Shown here one piece after another: positions 1 to 8,871 of a stretch of DNA of 48,442 nt. The position numbers and the translations under genes are program-made. Numbering within the stretch: the first letter of the stretch is position 1; each line of letters begins with the position of its first letter. The notes below the pieces were generated by a model. That model did no database searches and was not told the DNA's origin. It was given only the letters and a program-made list of their open reading frames with translations. This stretch comes from Actinomycetes bacterium (GTDB lineage Bacteria; Actinomycetota; Acidimicrobiia; Acidimicrobiales; RAAP-2): positions 1-48,442 of the forward strand of contig JAJYWF010000009.1 in assembly GCA_021791635.1 (NCBI GenBank). Reading direction: 5' to 3'.

Positions 1-1
1 G

Positions 2-295
2 CGCAGGGTACCCATCGACTGCCGGGCCACGCTCGGTGTAGTCGGGAACTCCGAGGCGGAGCTGGTGAAGATCGGCAAGGCGGGCCGGAACCGCTGGAAG
101 GGCGTCCGCCCCCAGACCCGTGGCGTCGCGATGAACCCGGTCGACCACCCCCTCGGCGGCGGCGAAGGAAAGTCCTCGGGTGGGCGACACCCGGTCTCGC
201 CGTGGGGAAAGCCCGAAGGCCGGACGCGACCCCGTCACAAGGATTCCGACAAGATGATCGTCCGTCGCCGGCGCACGCGCGGAGCGCGGCGGTGA
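2..295 (+). CDS. rplB: 50S ribosomal protein L2, C-terminal part (5' end outside window)
   Basis: L2 is a 23S rRNA-binding protein near the peptidyl transferase centre. Reading from base 2 gives an open frame with the L2 landmarks [32 protein letters not shown] and the basic C-terminal end. About 97 residues are visible; the family is about 275 long, so roughly two thirds lies upstream. In the loop usually written VDHPHGGGEG the second His is Leu here ([10 protein letters not shown]), while the first His, the one studied in E. coli as His229, is kept. It lies 19 bases before rpsS in the usual S10-operon order. Identification is certain; the upstream part cannot be judged. Confidence 0.97.
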   Translation, partial: RRVPIDCRATLGVVGNSEAELVKIGKAGRNRWKGVRPQTRGVAMNPVDHPLGGGEGKSSGGRHPVSPWGKPEGRTRPRHKDSDKMIVRRRRTRGARR

Positions 296-314
296 TGGGA
301 GAGGTTGAGAGACC

Positions 315-593
315 ATGCCACGCAGCCTGAAGAAGGGCCCGTTCGTCGACGACCACCTGCTGAAGAAGGTGGACGCCCTGAATGCTTCCGGCGACAAGCG
401 GGTGATCAAGACGTGGTCGCGTCGGTCGACGATCATCCCCGACATGGTGGGCCACACCATCGCCGTTCACGACGGCCGTCGGCACGTACCGGTCTACGTG
501 ACCGAGTCGATGGTCGGCCACAAGCTGGGCGAGTTCGCACCGACCCGGACCTTCCGGTACCACGCCGGTCAAGAGCGGGCTGGGAGGCGCTGA
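315..593 (+). CDS. rpsS: 30S ribosomal protein S19
   Basis: S19 binds the head of the 30S subunit with S13. The 92-residue product has the standard start [15 protein letters not shown], the [20 protein letters not shown] core and the GEFAPTRTF end. A GGGAGAGG stretch just upstream is a good ribosome binding site. The length is normal for the family. It sits between rplB and rplV, with only two bases before the GTG of rplV, so the two are probably translationally coupled. Confidence 0.98.
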   Translation: MPRSLKKGPFVDDHLLKKVDALNASGDKRVIKTWSRRSTIIPDMVGHTIAVHDGRRHVPVYVTESMVGHKLGEFAPTRTFRYHAGQERAGRR

Positions 594-595
594 TC

Positions 596-1351
596 GTGCC
601 GGGACTCAAGACGAACGAGCGACCGGGGACCAGAGCCGTCCTTCGCCACTTCGGAATGTCGGCCTCGAAGGCCCGTCAAGTGCTGGACCTCATCCGGGGC
701 CAGGACGTGGACCGCGCCGCCGAATTGCTGCGCTCCACCGAGCGCGAGGCAGCCTCGGTCGTGGGGAAGGTACTGGCCTCGGCGGTCGCCAACGCCGTGC
801 ACAACGATGGTCTCGATCGCGAGGATCTCTACGTGTCGTCGTGCTTCGCCGACGAGGGTGCCACGCTCAAGCGGTGGCGACCGAGGGCTCGGGGGCGGGC
901 GACCCGAATTCGCAAGCGTACGTGCCACATCACCGTGATCGTGAGCAGGATGCCCGACGAGCGGCTCGCCCGGCGCCGGGCCGAGCGCGAAGTGGCCGGC
1001 ATCCAGCGATCCCGCCGCGTATCCGAGTCGCGTCGCCGGGCTGACCTTGCCGGTCGCTTGTCCCGTCGCCGTCACGCCCAAGAGGAGGCCGCCGAAGCTG
1101 CGGCGGCTGAAGAGGCTGCAGCCGAGGCGGCAGAAGAGCAAGCCGCGTCGGCAGCCGGGGAGGCGCCCGACGATGGGGTGGAAGAGGTGGCGGCCGGCGC
1201 CGACGTCGGGGCCCCGGCGGAAGAGGCGGTGGACGGGCTCTCCGAGGAGCAAGTCGAGCCCGAGGGTGATGCCACCGATGACGCCGGCGACGGTGAGGTG
1301 CCGTCCGGTGACGACGGGACCGTCGACGGTGACGAGGAGAAGGGCGAGTAG
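596..1351 (+). CDS. rplV: 50S ribosomal protein L22 with long acidic C-terminal extension
   Basis: L22 lines the peptide exit tunnel and binds 23S rRNA. The start is GTG at 596, eight bases after GGGAGG (582-587) and two after the rpsS stop; it gives 251 residues, against about 110-130 normally. Residues 1-119 are a standard L22 core (SASKARQVLDLIRG, ANAVHN, RWRPRARGRA, HITVIVS). Residues 120-161 are Arg-rich. Residues 162-251 are Ala/Glu rich and then Asp/Gly/Glu rich, without a recognisable fold and probably disordered. rpsC begins directly after the stop. L22, S3 and L29 in this operon all carry acidic tails. Confidence 0.95.
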   Translation: MPGLKTNERPGTRAVLRHFGMSASKARQVLDLIRGQDVDRAAELLRSTEREAASVVGKVLASAVANAVHNDGLDREDLYVSSCFADEGATLKRWRPRARGRATRIRKRTCHITVIVSRMPDERLARRRAEREVAGIQRSRRVSESRRRADLAGRLSRRRHAQEEAAEAAAAEEAAAEAAEEQAASAAGEAPDDGVEEVAAGADVGAPAEEAVDGLSEEQVEPEGDATDDAGDGEVPSGDDGTVDGDEEKGE

Positions 1352-2437
1352 ATGGGCCAGAAGGTCAATCCCTACGGGTTCCGCCTCGGCGTGACCACCG
1401 ATTGGAAGTCACGCTGGTTCGAAGAGCGTCACTACGGCGAGTTCGTCGTGGAGGACTGGAAGATCCGCGACTACCTGATGTCGCAGCTGGAAGCGGCGGC
1501 GGTGAGTCGGATCGAGGTGGAACGTACCCGCGACCGCCTTCGCGTCGATATCCACACCGCCCGCCCGGGCATCGTGATCGGTCGCCGCGGTGCTGAGGCC
1601 GACAGGTTGAAGAAGAAGCTCGAGGAGATCACCGGGCTGCCGAACCGCATCCAGCTGAACATCCAGGAGATCAAGCAGCCCGAGCTCGATGCCGCGCTCA
1701 TCGCCCAGGGGATCTGCGACCAGCTGGTCCGCCGGGTGGCGTTCAGGCGGGCCATGAAGCGGGCCATCCAGACGGTCCAGAAGGCCGGAGCCCAGGGTGT
1801 GCGAGTCCAGTGCGCGGGACGGCTCGGAGGATCTGAGATGTCGCGCAAGGAGTCCTACCGCGAGGGCCGGGTTCCCCTCCACACGCTCCGTGCCGACATC
1901 GACTTCGGGTTCCGCGAGGCCAAGACCACGTCGGGCCGGGTGGGGGTCAAGGTGTGGATCTACAAGGGTGACATCCTTCCCTACAAGGTCTCGGTCGATG
2001 ACAAGATCACCCGTGAGGCGGCCATGGCCGTCGGGGAGACCTCGGGCCAGAGCGGGCCTCGTCGGCTCATCACGGCCGGCGGTGGTCGCCGCCGCTCGGA
2101 TCTGGGTGAGCCTGGGGTCGCAGCCCCGCCCCCGCAAGAAGTAAATGGTGACGAAGGGGATGGAGTTGCCCCGATGGACGGCACACCGTCCGAGATCATC
2201 GAGAGTGAGGCTCCCGCCGGGCTGGCGGTGGAGTCCGGTGCGCTCGTCGCCGAGGAGACCGGAGAGCCGACCGCTCCACCCGAAGACGAGCAGTCCACCG
2301 ACCGGGTGACCGACCTGATTGCGCCACCGGTCGAACCCGACGAGCTGGAGCGACGCCTGGCCGAGGACGAGGAGATAGAGCGACGGAACCGTCACGAGCA
2401 CCACGAGACCCCTCACTTCCGACGGGACGCTGATTGA
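1352..2437 (+). CDS. rpsC: 30S ribosomal protein S3 with acidic C-terminal extension
   Basis: S3 sits at the mRNA entry channel of the 30S subunit and helps unwind mRNA. The 361-residue product starts [13 protein letters not shown]; the KH domain has its GRRG loop near residues 77-80 and the C-terminal core ends around residue 210 ([10 protein letters not shown]). The remaining 150 residues are unusual: a short basic patch, then a region rich in Glu, Asp, Pro and Ala, ending in charged [10 protein letters not shown]. Many actinobacterial S3 proteins have tails, but this one is long. The ATG follows the rplV TAG without a gap. Confidence 0.96.
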   Translation: MGQKVNPYGFRLGVTTDWKSRWFEERHYGEFVVEDWKIRDYLMSQLEAAAVSRIEVERTRDRLRVDIHTARPGIVIGRRGAEADRLKKKLEEITGLPNRIQLNIQEIKQPELDAALIAQGICDQLVRRVAFRRAMKRAIQTVQKAGAQGVRVQCAGRLGGSEMSRKESYREGRVPLHTLRADIDFGFREAKTTSGRVGVKVWIYKGDILPYKVSVDDKITREAAMAVGETSGQSGPRRLITAGGGRRRSDLGEPGVAAPPPQEVNGDEGDGVAPMDGTPSEIIESEAPAGLAVESGALVAEETGEPTAPPEDEQSTDRVTDLIAPPVEPDELERRLAEDEEIERRNRHEHHETPHFRRDAD

Positions 2438-2438
2438 C

Positions 2439-2876
2439 ATGCTGATGCCCCGGAAGGTGAAGCACCGCAAGCAGCAACGTGGGCGGCTCACCGGAGACGC
2501 CAAGCGCGGGACCGCAGTCTCCTTCGGCGACTTCGGGATCCAGGCCCTCGAGCCGGCTTGGCTCACGGCGCGCCAGATCGAGGCCGCACGTATCGCCATG
2601 ACCCGGCACGTGAAGCGTGGTGGGAAGGTGTGGATCCGCGTCTTCCCCGACCGGCCGGTGACCCAGAAGCCGGCCGAGACCCGCATGGGATCGGGCAAGG
2701 GGAACCCCGAGCACTGGGTGGCCGTTGTCCGGCCGGGCAAGGTGCTCTTCGAGCTCGCCGGCGTAGAGCCGGAGCTGGCGCACGAAGCCATGGACCGCGC
2801 CATCCAGAAGCTGCCGATGAAGGCCCGCTTCGTGGTGAGGGCCGGGACCCACGGGGTACCGGAGGTGCAGGTGTGA
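2439..2876 (+). CDS. rplP: 50S ribosomal protein L16
   Basis: L16 organises the A-site side of the 50S subunit. The 145-residue product starts [16 protein letters not shown] and has the expected [24 protein letters not shown] block and the KARFVVR end. Two in-frame ATG codons (2439, 2445) are possible; the first matches the usual family start. It begins one base after the rpsC stop and ends in a TGATG overlap with rpmC. It carries no extension, unlike its neighbours. Confidence 0.97.
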   Translation: MLMPRKVKHRKQQRGRLTGDAKRGTAVSFGDFGIQALEPAWLTARQIEAARIAMTRHVKRGGKVWIRVFPDRPVTQKPAETRMGSGKGNPEHWVAVVRPGKVLFELAGVEPELAHEAMDRAIQKLPMKARFVVRAGTHGVPEVQV

Positions 2877-3193
2877 TGGCGGGGAAGACCGACCTCAGCT
2901 TGATGGGCTCCGACGAGCTGGAGGACCATTTGGCCGAGCACCGCAAGGAGCTGTTCAACCTGCGCTTCCAGCTGGCCACGGGTCAGCTGGACAACACGGC
3001 ACGGATGGGACAGGCCCGCCGGGAGATCGCCCGGGCCATGACGCTGCTGAGAGAGCGCGAGATCCTCGAGGCCGAAGGGCTGTACGGGGACATGGCGACC
3101 GGTCACGACGGCACCGACGACGCGGGTCCCGGACCGGTCGACTCCGGGAACGACGTGGTCGAGGATGCGGGTGACGAGGAGGACGAGACCTGA
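2876..3193 (+). CDS. rpmC: 50S ribosomal protein L29 with acidic tail
   Basis: L29 sits by the exit tunnel and contributes to the docking site of trigger factor and SRP. The ATG at 2876 overlaps the rplP stop (TGATG), giving 105 residues; L29 is normally 60-75. Residues 1-70 are a two-helix L29 ([40 protein letters not shown]). From about residue 76 to the end there is a Gly/Asp/Glu-rich tail ending [10 protein letters not shown], without sequence resemblance to the core. It overlaps rpsQ by one base. Confidence 0.94.
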   Translation: MAGKTDLSLMGSDELEDHLAEHRKELFNLRFQLATGQLDNTARMGQARREIARAMTLLREREILEAEGLYGDMATGHDGTDDAGPGPVDSGNDVVEDAGDEEDET

Positions 3194-3468
3194 TGACCGA
3201 CGAAAAGGCAGTGGACAGGTCGAACCGCCGCAAAGTGCGCGAAGGGACTGTGGTCTCCGATGCCATGGACGCCACGGTGATCGTTGCCGTGGTCGAGCGG
3301 GTCCGCCATCCCCGATACCGCAAGACCGTCCAGCGGACCAAGAGGCTGTACGTTCACGACGCTGAGGGGGCGGCCAAGGTCGGCGATCGCGTGCGGGTCG
3401 TGGAGACGAGGCCGCTGTCGAAGTTGAAGCGCTGGCGGTTGGCGGAAGTGACGGAGCGAGCTCGATGA
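3193..3468 (+). CDS. rpsQ: 30S ribosomal protein S17
   Basis: S17 is a primary 16S rRNA-binding protein with an OB fold. The 91-residue product has the family pattern: [37 protein letters not shown] and the [18 protein letters not shown] end. The ATG overlaps the rpmC stop (TGATG) and the gene ends inside the start of rplN (ATGA). Normal length; nothing unusual. Confidence 0.97.
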   Translation: MTDEKAVDRSNRRKVREGTVVSDAMDATVIVAVVERVRHPRYRKTVQRTKRLYVHDAEGAAKVGDRVRVVETRPLSKLKRWRLAEVTERAR

Positions 3469-3833
3469 TCCAGCAAGAGTCCCGACTTCGGGTGGCGGAC
3501 AACTCAGGTGCCCGCGAAGTTCTCTGCATCAGGGTGCTCGGTGGATCGCGACGGAGATACGCGAGCATCGGCGACGTGTTCGTGGCCACGGTCAAAGACG
3601 CCATCCCCGGAGCCGCAGTGAAGAAGGGCGATGTCGTCCGCTGTGTGGTCGTGCGTACGAAGAAGGAGAAGCGCAGGCCGGATGGGAGCTACATACGCTT
3701 CGACGAGAATGCCGCGGTCCTCATCAACGAGCAGCAGCAGCCCCGCGGCACCCGTATCTTCGGTCCGGTGGGCAGGGAGCTGCGCGACAAGCGGTTCATG
3801 CGCATCGTTTCGCTGGCGCCAGAGGTGCTGTGA
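3465..3833 (+). CDS. rplN: 50S ribosomal protein L14
   Basis: L14 is at the 30S-50S interface. The 122-residue product begins [28 protein letters not shown] and contains [15 protein letters not shown] and the [21 protein letters not shown] end. Length and sequence are fully typical. It overlaps rpsQ (ATGA) and runs into rplX by TGATG. Confidence 0.98.
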   Translation: MIQQESRLRVADNSGAREVLCIRVLGGSRRRYASIGDVFVATVKDAIPGAAVKKGDVVRCVVVRTKKEKRRPDGSYIRFDENAAVLINEQQQPRGTRIFGPVGRELRDKRFMRIVSLAPEVL

Positions 3834-4141
3834 TGAAGATCCGTAAGGGTGATCGTGTCATGGTCCGGGCCGGTAAGTACAAGGGACATCGTTCCGAGGT
3901 CGTACGAGTGCTGCCGGCCGAGGGACGCGTCGTGCTCGAAGGTGTCAACGTGGCTAAGCGACACGCCAAGCCGACCCGCAACACCATGCAGGGCGGCATC
4001 ATCGACAAGTTCATGCCGGTGCCGGTCTCGTCGGTGTCCATCCTGTGCCGGTCGTGCGGTGAACCGACGCGCATCGGGGTGATCCACGACGAGCAGGGCA
4101 GGAAACTACGGGTGTGCCGAAAGTGCGGAGGGGAGCTGTGA
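3833..4141 (+). CDS. rplX: 50S ribosomal protein L24 with C-terminal zinc-ribbon cysteines
   Basis: L24 starts 50S assembly by binding 23S rRNA. The ATG at 3833 overlaps the rplN stop (TGATG); a GTG three bases earlier would add one residue. The 102-residue product has the N-terminal KOW domain ([25 protein letters not shown]) and [11 protein letters not shown]. The C-terminal part has two CxxC pairs (CRSC, CRKC), as in the zinc-binding L24 forms of many bacteria. It overlaps rplE by TGATG. Confidence 0.97.
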   Translation: MKIRKGDRVMVRAGKYKGHRSEVVRVLPAEGRVVLEGVNVAKRHAKPTRNTMQGGIIDKFMPVPVSSVSILCRSCGEPTRIGVIHDEQGRKLRVCRKCGGEL

Positions 4142-4701
4142 TGGCCGCCCCCCGTCCTCGCCTGAAGGAGCGTTACGGGAGCGAGATCCGTCCCCGTCTG
4201 GCTGAGGACCTCCACCTGGGGAACCTGATGGAGGTACCGCGCCTGGAGAAGATCTCGGTGAACATGGGCGTGGGCAAGGCCACCCAACAGCAGTCGCTGA
4301 TCGAAGGAGCCCAGAGGGACCTGGAGGTGATCACCGGGCAGAAACCGGTGATCACCAGGGCCAAGAGATCGATCGCCGGGTTCAAGCTGAGAGAGGGGAC
4401 GCCCATCGGGGTCAAGGTGACCCTTCGGGGGGATCGAGCGTGGGAGTTCCTGGACCGTCTGGTCAGCCTGGCCATTCCGCGGATCCGTGACTTCCGGGGA
4501 CTGTCACCGCGGTCGTTCGACGGCCACGGGAACTACACGTTCGGCGTCACCGAGCAGCTGATCTTTCCCGAAGTGGACTACGACCGCATCGACACCATCC
4601 GGGGCATGGACATCACGATCGTCACCACTGCCCGCACCGATGAGGAGGGACGAGCGTTCCTGAGAGCGTTCGGCTTTCCCTTCCGACAGGAGACCAGATA
4701 A
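4141..4701 (+). CDS. rplE: 50S ribosomal protein L5
   Basis: L5 binds 5S rRNA and bridges to S13 on the small subunit. The ATG at 4141, in a TGATG overlap with rplX, gives 186 residues, close to the family length. Landmarks are [52 protein letters not shown] and [16 protein letters not shown]. An upstream in-frame ATG at 4114 lies inside rplX and adds nonconserved residues, so it was not used. Confidence 0.97.
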   Translation: MAAPRPRLKERYGSEIRPRLAEDLHLGNLMEVPRLEKISVNMGVGKATQQQSLIEGAQRDLEVITGQKPVITRAKRSIAGFKLREGTPIGVKVTLRGDRAWEFLDRLVSLAIPRIRDFRGLSPRSFDGHGNYTFGVTEQLIFPEVDYDRIDTIRGMDITIVTTARTDEEGRAFLRAFGFPFRQETR

Positions 4702-4706
4702 GCACC

Positions 4707-4892
4707 ATGGCGAAAAAGGCTCTGATCCAGAAGCAGCAACGAGTTCCGAAGTTCAAGGTGCGCGCCTACACGCGCTGCCAGCGCTGCGGCCGCCCCAAGG
4801 CGGTCTACCGCAAGTTCGGGCTGTGTCGGATCTGTCTGAGGACGATGGTGCATGCGGGCGAAATTCCCGGCGTTACCAAGGCGAGCTGGTAG
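4707..4892 (+). CDS. rpsN: 30S ribosomal protein S14, zinc-binding type Z
   Basis: S14 is in the 30S head. The 61-residue product is the short, zinc-binding form (type Z, also called RpsZ): [19 protein letters not shown], then CQRC and CRIC, ending PGVTKASW. The longer zinc-free form has about 100 residues and lacks these cysteines. It lies five bases after rplE, and its stop overlaps the ribosome binding site of rpsH (AGGAGA). Confidence 0.98.
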   Translation: MAKKALIQKQQRVPKFKVRAYTRCQRCGRPKAVYRKFGLCRICLRTMVHAGEIPGVTKASW

Positions 4893-4902
4893 GAGACCTG
4901 TC

Positions 4903-5307
4903 ATGACCATGACCGATCCGATCGCCGACATGCTCACCCGGATCCGGAACGCGAGCTCGGCCCAGTTCGAGACAGTCCGGATGCCTGGATCCAAGCTCAA
5001 AGAGGCGTTGGCGGCCATCCTGGAGCGTGAGGGGTTCATCGCCGGCTACAAGGTGGAGAAGGATCCGAAGAGGCCTGGAACGCAGCTTTCGATCACGCTG
5101 AAGTACTCCGCCGACCGCACCCGGACGATCGGTGGGATAAAGCGCGTGTCGAAGCCGGGACTGCGCATCTACGCGCAGGCCGATCGGATGCCGCGAGTGC
5201 TCGGTGGGATCGGTGTGGCTGTGGTGTCGACGAGCCACGGGCTCATGACCGACCGCGAGGCGCGCAAGCGTCATCTGGGAGGGGAGGTGCTCTGCTATGT
5301 CTGGTAG
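4903..5307 (+). CDS. rpsH: 30S ribosomal protein S8
   Basis: S8 binds the central domain of 16S rRNA and in E. coli represses the spc operon. The ATG at 4903 lies seven bases after AGGAGA and gives 134 residues starting [17 protein letters not shown]. The C-terminal signature [23 protein letters not shown] is complete. A second ATG at 4909 is also possible. Length and sequence are typical. Confidence 0.97.
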   Translation: MTMTDPIADMLTRIRNASSAQFETVRMPGSKLKEALAAILEREGFIAGYKVEKDPKRPGTQLSITLKYSADRTRTIGGIKRVSKPGLRIYAQADRMPRVLGGIGVAVVSTSHGLMTDREARKRHLGGEVLCYVW

Positions 5308-5361
5308 CCTCGCACCCCGCCGATGCATCCCGATGTTCGGCCGGACGAGAGGAACCCGCTG

Positions 5362-5901
5362 ATGTCGCGCGTCGGACGTGCACCCATTCCCGTGCCTTCA
5401 GGCGTGACCGTGGTCGTCGGCGACGGGTCGGTCGACATCACCGGGCCCCACGGCTCGCTGTCCCGCCAGATCCCCGCGGGGATCTCGGTCACCCAGCAAG
5501 GCGATGCCCTGGTCGTTGAGCGCCAGGATGACGAGCGTAGGAACCGAGCCCTGCACGGGCTCACGCGATCCCTGCTCGCCAACATGGTGACCGGCGTGAC
5601 CGACGGCTTCTCCAAGGAGCTCGAGATCGTAGGCGTGGGCTACCGGGCCGCCGCCCAGGGGCCGGCGGCTCTCGAACTGGCGCTGGGCTTCTCCCATGCG
5701 GTGAAGGTGGCCGCTCCGGACGGGATCACGTTCGACGTACCCTCGCCCACCCGGATCGTGGTCAAGGGCATCGACAAGGAGCGGGTCGGCCAGGTGGCGG
5801 CGGACATCCGTAAGCTGCGCAAACCCGAGCCCTACAAGGGCAAGGGTGTTCGGTACGCCGGTGAGCGCGTGCTGCGCAAGGCCGGGAAGGCTGCGAAGTG
5901 A
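5362..5901 (+). CDS. rplF: 50S ribosomal protein L6
   Basis: L6 lies near the factor-binding region of the 50S subunit. The ATG at 5362, preceded by GAGAGGA (5346-5352), gives 179 residues starting [15 protein letters not shown], the usual length. The tandem L6 folds are visible, with the C-terminal signature [15 protein letters not shown]. An upstream in-frame ATG at 5323 has no ribosome binding site and adds nonconserved residues. It overlaps rplR by GTGA. Confidence 0.97.
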   Translation: MSRVGRAPIPVPSGVTVVVGDGSVDITGPHGSLSRQIPAGISVTQQGDALVVERQDDERRNRALHGLTRSLLANMVTGVTDGFSKELEIVGVGYRAAAQGPAALELALGFSHAVKVAAPDGITFDVPSPTRIVVKGIDKERVGQVAADIRKLRKPEPYKGKGVRYAGERVLRKAGKAAK

Positions 5902-6278
5902 CGGCGCGGACCACCAACCGGGAGCGGGCGCTCCGCATCCGCAGGCACGCCCGAGTGCGCAGCAAGGTCTCGGGCACGAAGGATCGGCCGCGCCTGGCGG
6001 TGAGCCGGTCGAACCGCCACATCTCGGCGCAGCTCATCGACGACCAGGCCGGGCACACGCTGGTCTCGGTCAGCACCGTCGAGGCCGAGCAGCGCGAACG
6101 CAATGGTCGGGGAGGTGGGGGTAACGTGGCCGGTGCTGTGAACGCCGGGCGCGTGCTGGCTGCCCGGGCCAAGGCGGCGGGAATCACCAAAGTGGTGTTC
6201 GACCGCGGGGGGTTTGCCTACCACGGACGGGTGGCTGCGCTGGCTGATGCCGCCCGCGAAGAGGGACTGGAGTTCTGA
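5898..6278 (+). CDS. rplR: 50S ribosomal protein L18
   Basis: L18 binds 5S rRNA with L5. The product has 126 residues and starts at a GTG overlapping the rplF stop (GTGA). Landmarks are [30 protein letters not shown] and the [28 protein letters not shown] end. A Gly-rich loop (NGRGGGGN) near residue 70 is a little longer than in most L18 proteins. It is followed five bases later by rpsE. Confidence 0.97.
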   Translation: MTARTTNRERALRIRRHARVRSKVSGTKDRPRLAVSRSNRHISAQLIDDQAGHTLVSVSTVEAEQRERNGRGGGGNVAGAVNAGRVLAARAKAAGITKVVFDRGGFAYHGRVAALADAAREEGLEF

Positions 6279-6283
6279 GGGCC

Positions 6284-6832
6284 ATGATCGACACCCAGTA
6301 CGAGGAGAGGACCATCCGGGTGAACCGGGTGGCCAAGGTGGTGAAGGGTGGTCGGCGGTTCTCGTTCGCCGCGCTGATGGTGGTGGGAGACGGCAACGGA
6401 CGCGTCGGTCTCGGGTATGGCAAGGCCAAGGAAGCCGGCCTCGCCGTGCAGAAGGGCATCGAAGAAGCCCGTAAGAACGTGTTCGAAGTCGCCCTGGCCG
6501 GGTCCACCATCACCCACCCGGTGATAGGGGAGAGTGGCGCAGGCAGGGTAATGCTCAAACCGGCTGCACCGGGGACCGGGGTGATCGCCGGCGGGGCAGC
6601 CCGGGCCATCCTCGAGATGGCCGGCATCCACGACATCCTGGCCAAGTCGCTCGGCTCCTCGAACGGGATCAACGTCGCCCACGCCACCATCGCCGGCCTG
6701 AAGGCGCTCCGGCGCCCCGACGAGGTGGCAGCTCTGCGCGGCAAGCAGCCCGACGAGGTCGCCCCGGCCGGGGTGCTCCGGGCGTACCGCGAGCGCAAGC
6801 GTGAGACGGATCTCTACTCGGAGGGGAGGTGA
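6284..6832 (+). CDS. rpsE: 30S ribosomal protein S5
   Basis: S5 helps form the mRNA entry pore and affects decoding fidelity. The 182-residue product shows the double-stranded RNA-binding-like N-terminal domain ([39 protein letters not shown]) and the C-terminal domain with [15 protein letters not shown]. Typical length. The gene ends in a GTGA overlap with rpmD. Confidence 0.98.
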   Translation: MIDTQYEERTIRVNRVAKVVKGGRRFSFAALMVVGDGNGRVGLGYGKAKEAGLAVQKGIEEARKNVFEVALAGSTITHPVIGESGAGRVMLKPAAPGTGVIAGGAARAILEMAGIHDILAKSLGSSNGINVAHATIAGLKALRRPDEVAALRGKQPDEVAPAGVLRAYRERKRETDLYSEGR

Positions 6833-7062
6833 CGGTGACCGCCACGTCAGATGACAGTCGCCTGTTGCGGGTGACCCAGGTCCGATCGGCGATCGGTTCC
6901 AAGCCGAAGCACCGGGGGACGCTCCGGGCGCTGGGGCTGCGCGGCATCGGGCAGCACAACGACCTTCCGGACCGGCCCGAGATCCGGGGCATGCTGGCCC
7001 GCGTGCCACACCTCGTCGAGGTGGTGGACGCGTCAGGCGCACCGTCGAAGGCACGCCGATGA
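6829..7062 (+). CDS. rpmD: 50S ribosomal protein L30
   Basis: L30 is a small peripheral 50S protein. The 77-residue product has the single L30 domain ([31 protein letters not shown], then [12 protein letters not shown]). The start is ambiguous: GTG 6829 overlaps the rpsE stop and has GGAGG four bases upstream, and GTG 6835 has another GGAGG five bases upstream. The first is used here. It is slightly longer than the usual 60 residues at both ends. Confidence 0.95.
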   Translation: MTVTATSDDSRLLRVTQVRSAIGSKPKHRGTLRALGLRGIGQHNDLPDRPEIRGMLARVPHLVEVVDASGAPSKARR

Positions 7063-7547
7063 AGCTCCACGAGCTGAGCTCACCGGCGGGGTCGAAGAAG
7101 GCTCGGCGCCGGGTCGGGCGTGGCATTGGCGGCAAGGGTGGAAAGACCGCCGGCCGGGGGACGAAGGGGCAGGGCGCCAGAGACACCATCCCTGCCGGTT
7201 TCGAGGGTGGGCAGCTCCCCCTGATGCAGCGGATCCCCAAGCTCAGGGGATTCAAGAACCCGTTCCGGGTGGAGTACACCCCGGTCAACATCGATGCCCT
7301 CGCGGCCTTGGGAGTGGACCGGATCACGGTCGACACCATGGTGTCGGCCGGTCTGGCCCGACCAAAGGCGCTGGTGAAGGTGCTGGGTCGAGGCGAGCTG
7401 ACGGCGCCGCTCCATGTGAGCGCGCATGGGTTCTCGACCGCAGCCGAAGAGGCGATCGTCCGGGCCGGTGGTACCGTCGAGCGTGTCCCCTTGCCGTTCG
7501 GCCACGGCCGGCCACCGGCCAGCGGCAATGCGCTCATGAACCGGTAG
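7059..7547 (+). CDS. rplO: 50S ribosomal protein L15
   Basis: L15 is a late-assembly 50S protein. The 162-residue product starts [22 protein letters not shown], has the Gly-rich N-terminal stretch (KGGKTAGRGTKGQGAR), FEGGQLPLMQRIPKLRGF and a conserved C-terminal domain. It overlaps rpmD by ATGA. It is the last r-protein gene before secY, the usual spc order. Confidence 0.98.
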   Translation: MKLHELSSPAGSKKARRRVGRGIGGKGGKTAGRGTKGQGARDTIPAGFEGGQLPLMQRIPKLRGFKNPFRVEYTPVNIDALAALGVDRITVDTMVSAGLARPKALVKVLGRGELTAPLHVSAHGFSTAAEEAIVRAGGTVERVPLPFGHGRPPASGNALMNR

Positions 7548-7577
7548 CGGTCTCGGGACAGGACGCGAGGAGCCGTC

Positions 7578-8864
7578 ATGCTCACCAGGCTGGCCAATAT
7601 CTTCAGGGTTCCGGACCTCCGGAACAAGGTGCTCTTCACCCTGACGATCATCGCCCTGTACCAGGTAGGGGCGAACGTCCCGGTTCCGGGTGTGAGCTGG
7701 GCGAAGCTCCAGACACTCCAGAGCAAGGCCGGTTCCGCCGGCGTGCTCGGCTTCTTGAACCTCTTCTCGGGGGGGGCGCTCGTCCGTCTGGCGGTGTTCG
7801 GCCTGGGCGTCATGCCGTACATCACCAGCTCGATCATCATCCAGCTCCTGTCCACGGTGATCCCCAAGCTCGAGGAGTGGCGGGACCAGGGAGCGGTGGG
7901 GCAGAAGAGGATCACCCAGACCACGCGCTACCTGACCGTGGCGCTGGCCCTCATGCAGTCCACCGGGCTCATCTACGCCTTTCACGGGCACGACTCGGCG
8001 CTGCTCGGGGTCACGGTCGACCTCATCCCCAAGTTCAGCATCCCCCTGGCGGCGTTCATGGTCCTCTGCCTGACCGCCGGAACGGCGTTCGTCATGTGGC
8101 TGGCCGAGCTCATCACCCAGAGGGGGATCGGCCAGGGCATGTCCATCCTGATCTTCGCCAACGTGGTGGCTTCGATCCCCTCGGGCGGCAAGGGGATCTA
8201 CGAGGAAGGTGGGGTGCTCAAGTTCAGCGTCATGATCGCCGTCTCGCTCATCCTTCTGGTCTTCATCGTGTTCATGGACCAAGGGCAACGACGGATCCCG
8301 GTGACGTTCGCCAAGCGGGTCGTGGGACGACGAATGTACGGCGGCCAGAGCACCTACATCCCCTTGAAGGTGAACCAGTCCGGGGTGATCCCGATCATCT
8401 TCGCCAGTTCGGTGCTCTACATCCCGGTACTGCTGAGCAACGTGATCCCGTGGCACTCCTTCCAGAATTTCGTGAAGAGCAACATCACCCCCACCAGCTT
8501 CTGGTACATCAGCTTCTATTTCGTCCTCATCTTGGCGTTCACCTTCTTCTACGTGTACGTTGCCTTCGATCCCCACCAGCAGGCGGACATCATCCGCAAG
8601 CAGGGTGGGTTCATCCCGGGCATCCGACCAGGGCCGCAGACCGAGCGCTACTTCGCCCGCATACTGAACCGGATCACGGTCCCAGGAGCGCTCTTCCTGG
8701 CGTCGGTGGCCGTCGTGCCCTCGATCCTCATGGCTCTGTGGAACCTGAACCGCTTCCCGTTCTACGGGACCACGTTGCTCATCTCCGTCGGTGTGGCACT
8801 CGAGACGATGCGCCAGATCGACAGCCAGCTGATGATGCGCAACTACGAGGGTTTCCTCAAGTAG
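7578..8864 (+). CDS. secY: Preprotein translocase subunit SecY
   Basis: SecY is the channel of the general secretion pathway in the cytoplasmic membrane. The 428-residue product starts MLTRLANIFRVPDLRNKVLFTL and shows the ten hydrophobic segments expected. The early signature GVMPYITSSIIIQLL (TM2) is present, as are the cytoplasmic C5/C6-loop motifs around QGGFIPGIRPG and the C-terminal MRNYEGFL. GAGGAG precedes the ATG. Length is normal. It is followed seven bases later by adk, the arrangement shared by most bacteria. Confidence 0.98.
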   Translation: MLTRLANIFRVPDLRNKVLFTLTIIALYQVGANVPVPGVSWAKLQTLQSKAGSAGVLGFLNLFSGGALVRLAVFGLGVMPYITSSIIIQLLSTVIPKLEEWRDQGAVGQKRITQTTRYLTVALALMQSTGLIYAFHGHDSALLGVTVDLIPKFSIPLAAFMVLCLTAGTAFVMWLAELITQRGIGQGMSILIFANVVASIPSGGKGIYEEGGVLKFSVMIAVSLILLVFIVFMDQGQRRIPVTFAKRVVGRRMYGGQSTYIPLKVNQSGVIPIIFASSVLYIPVLLSNVIPWHSFQNFVKSNITPTSFWYISFYFVLILAFTFFYVYVAFDPHQQADIIRKQGGFIPGIRPGPQTERYFARILNRITVPGALFLASVAVVPSILMALWNLNRFPFYGTTLLISVGVALETMRQIDSQLMMRNYEGFLK

Positions 8865-8871
8865 GGACTGG

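Noticed and set aside
569-1252. Long open frame on the minus strand across rplV
   Set aside because: Shadow of a GC-rich gene; no recognisable protein and rplV is certain.
1409-3604. 731-codon minus-strand frame across rpsC to rplN
   Set aside because: Covers five certain ribosomal genes and has no family motif; product of high GC.
7080-8576. 498-codon minus-strand frame across rplO and secY
   Set aside because: Highly charged shadow frame with no family resemblance; secY is certain on the other strand.
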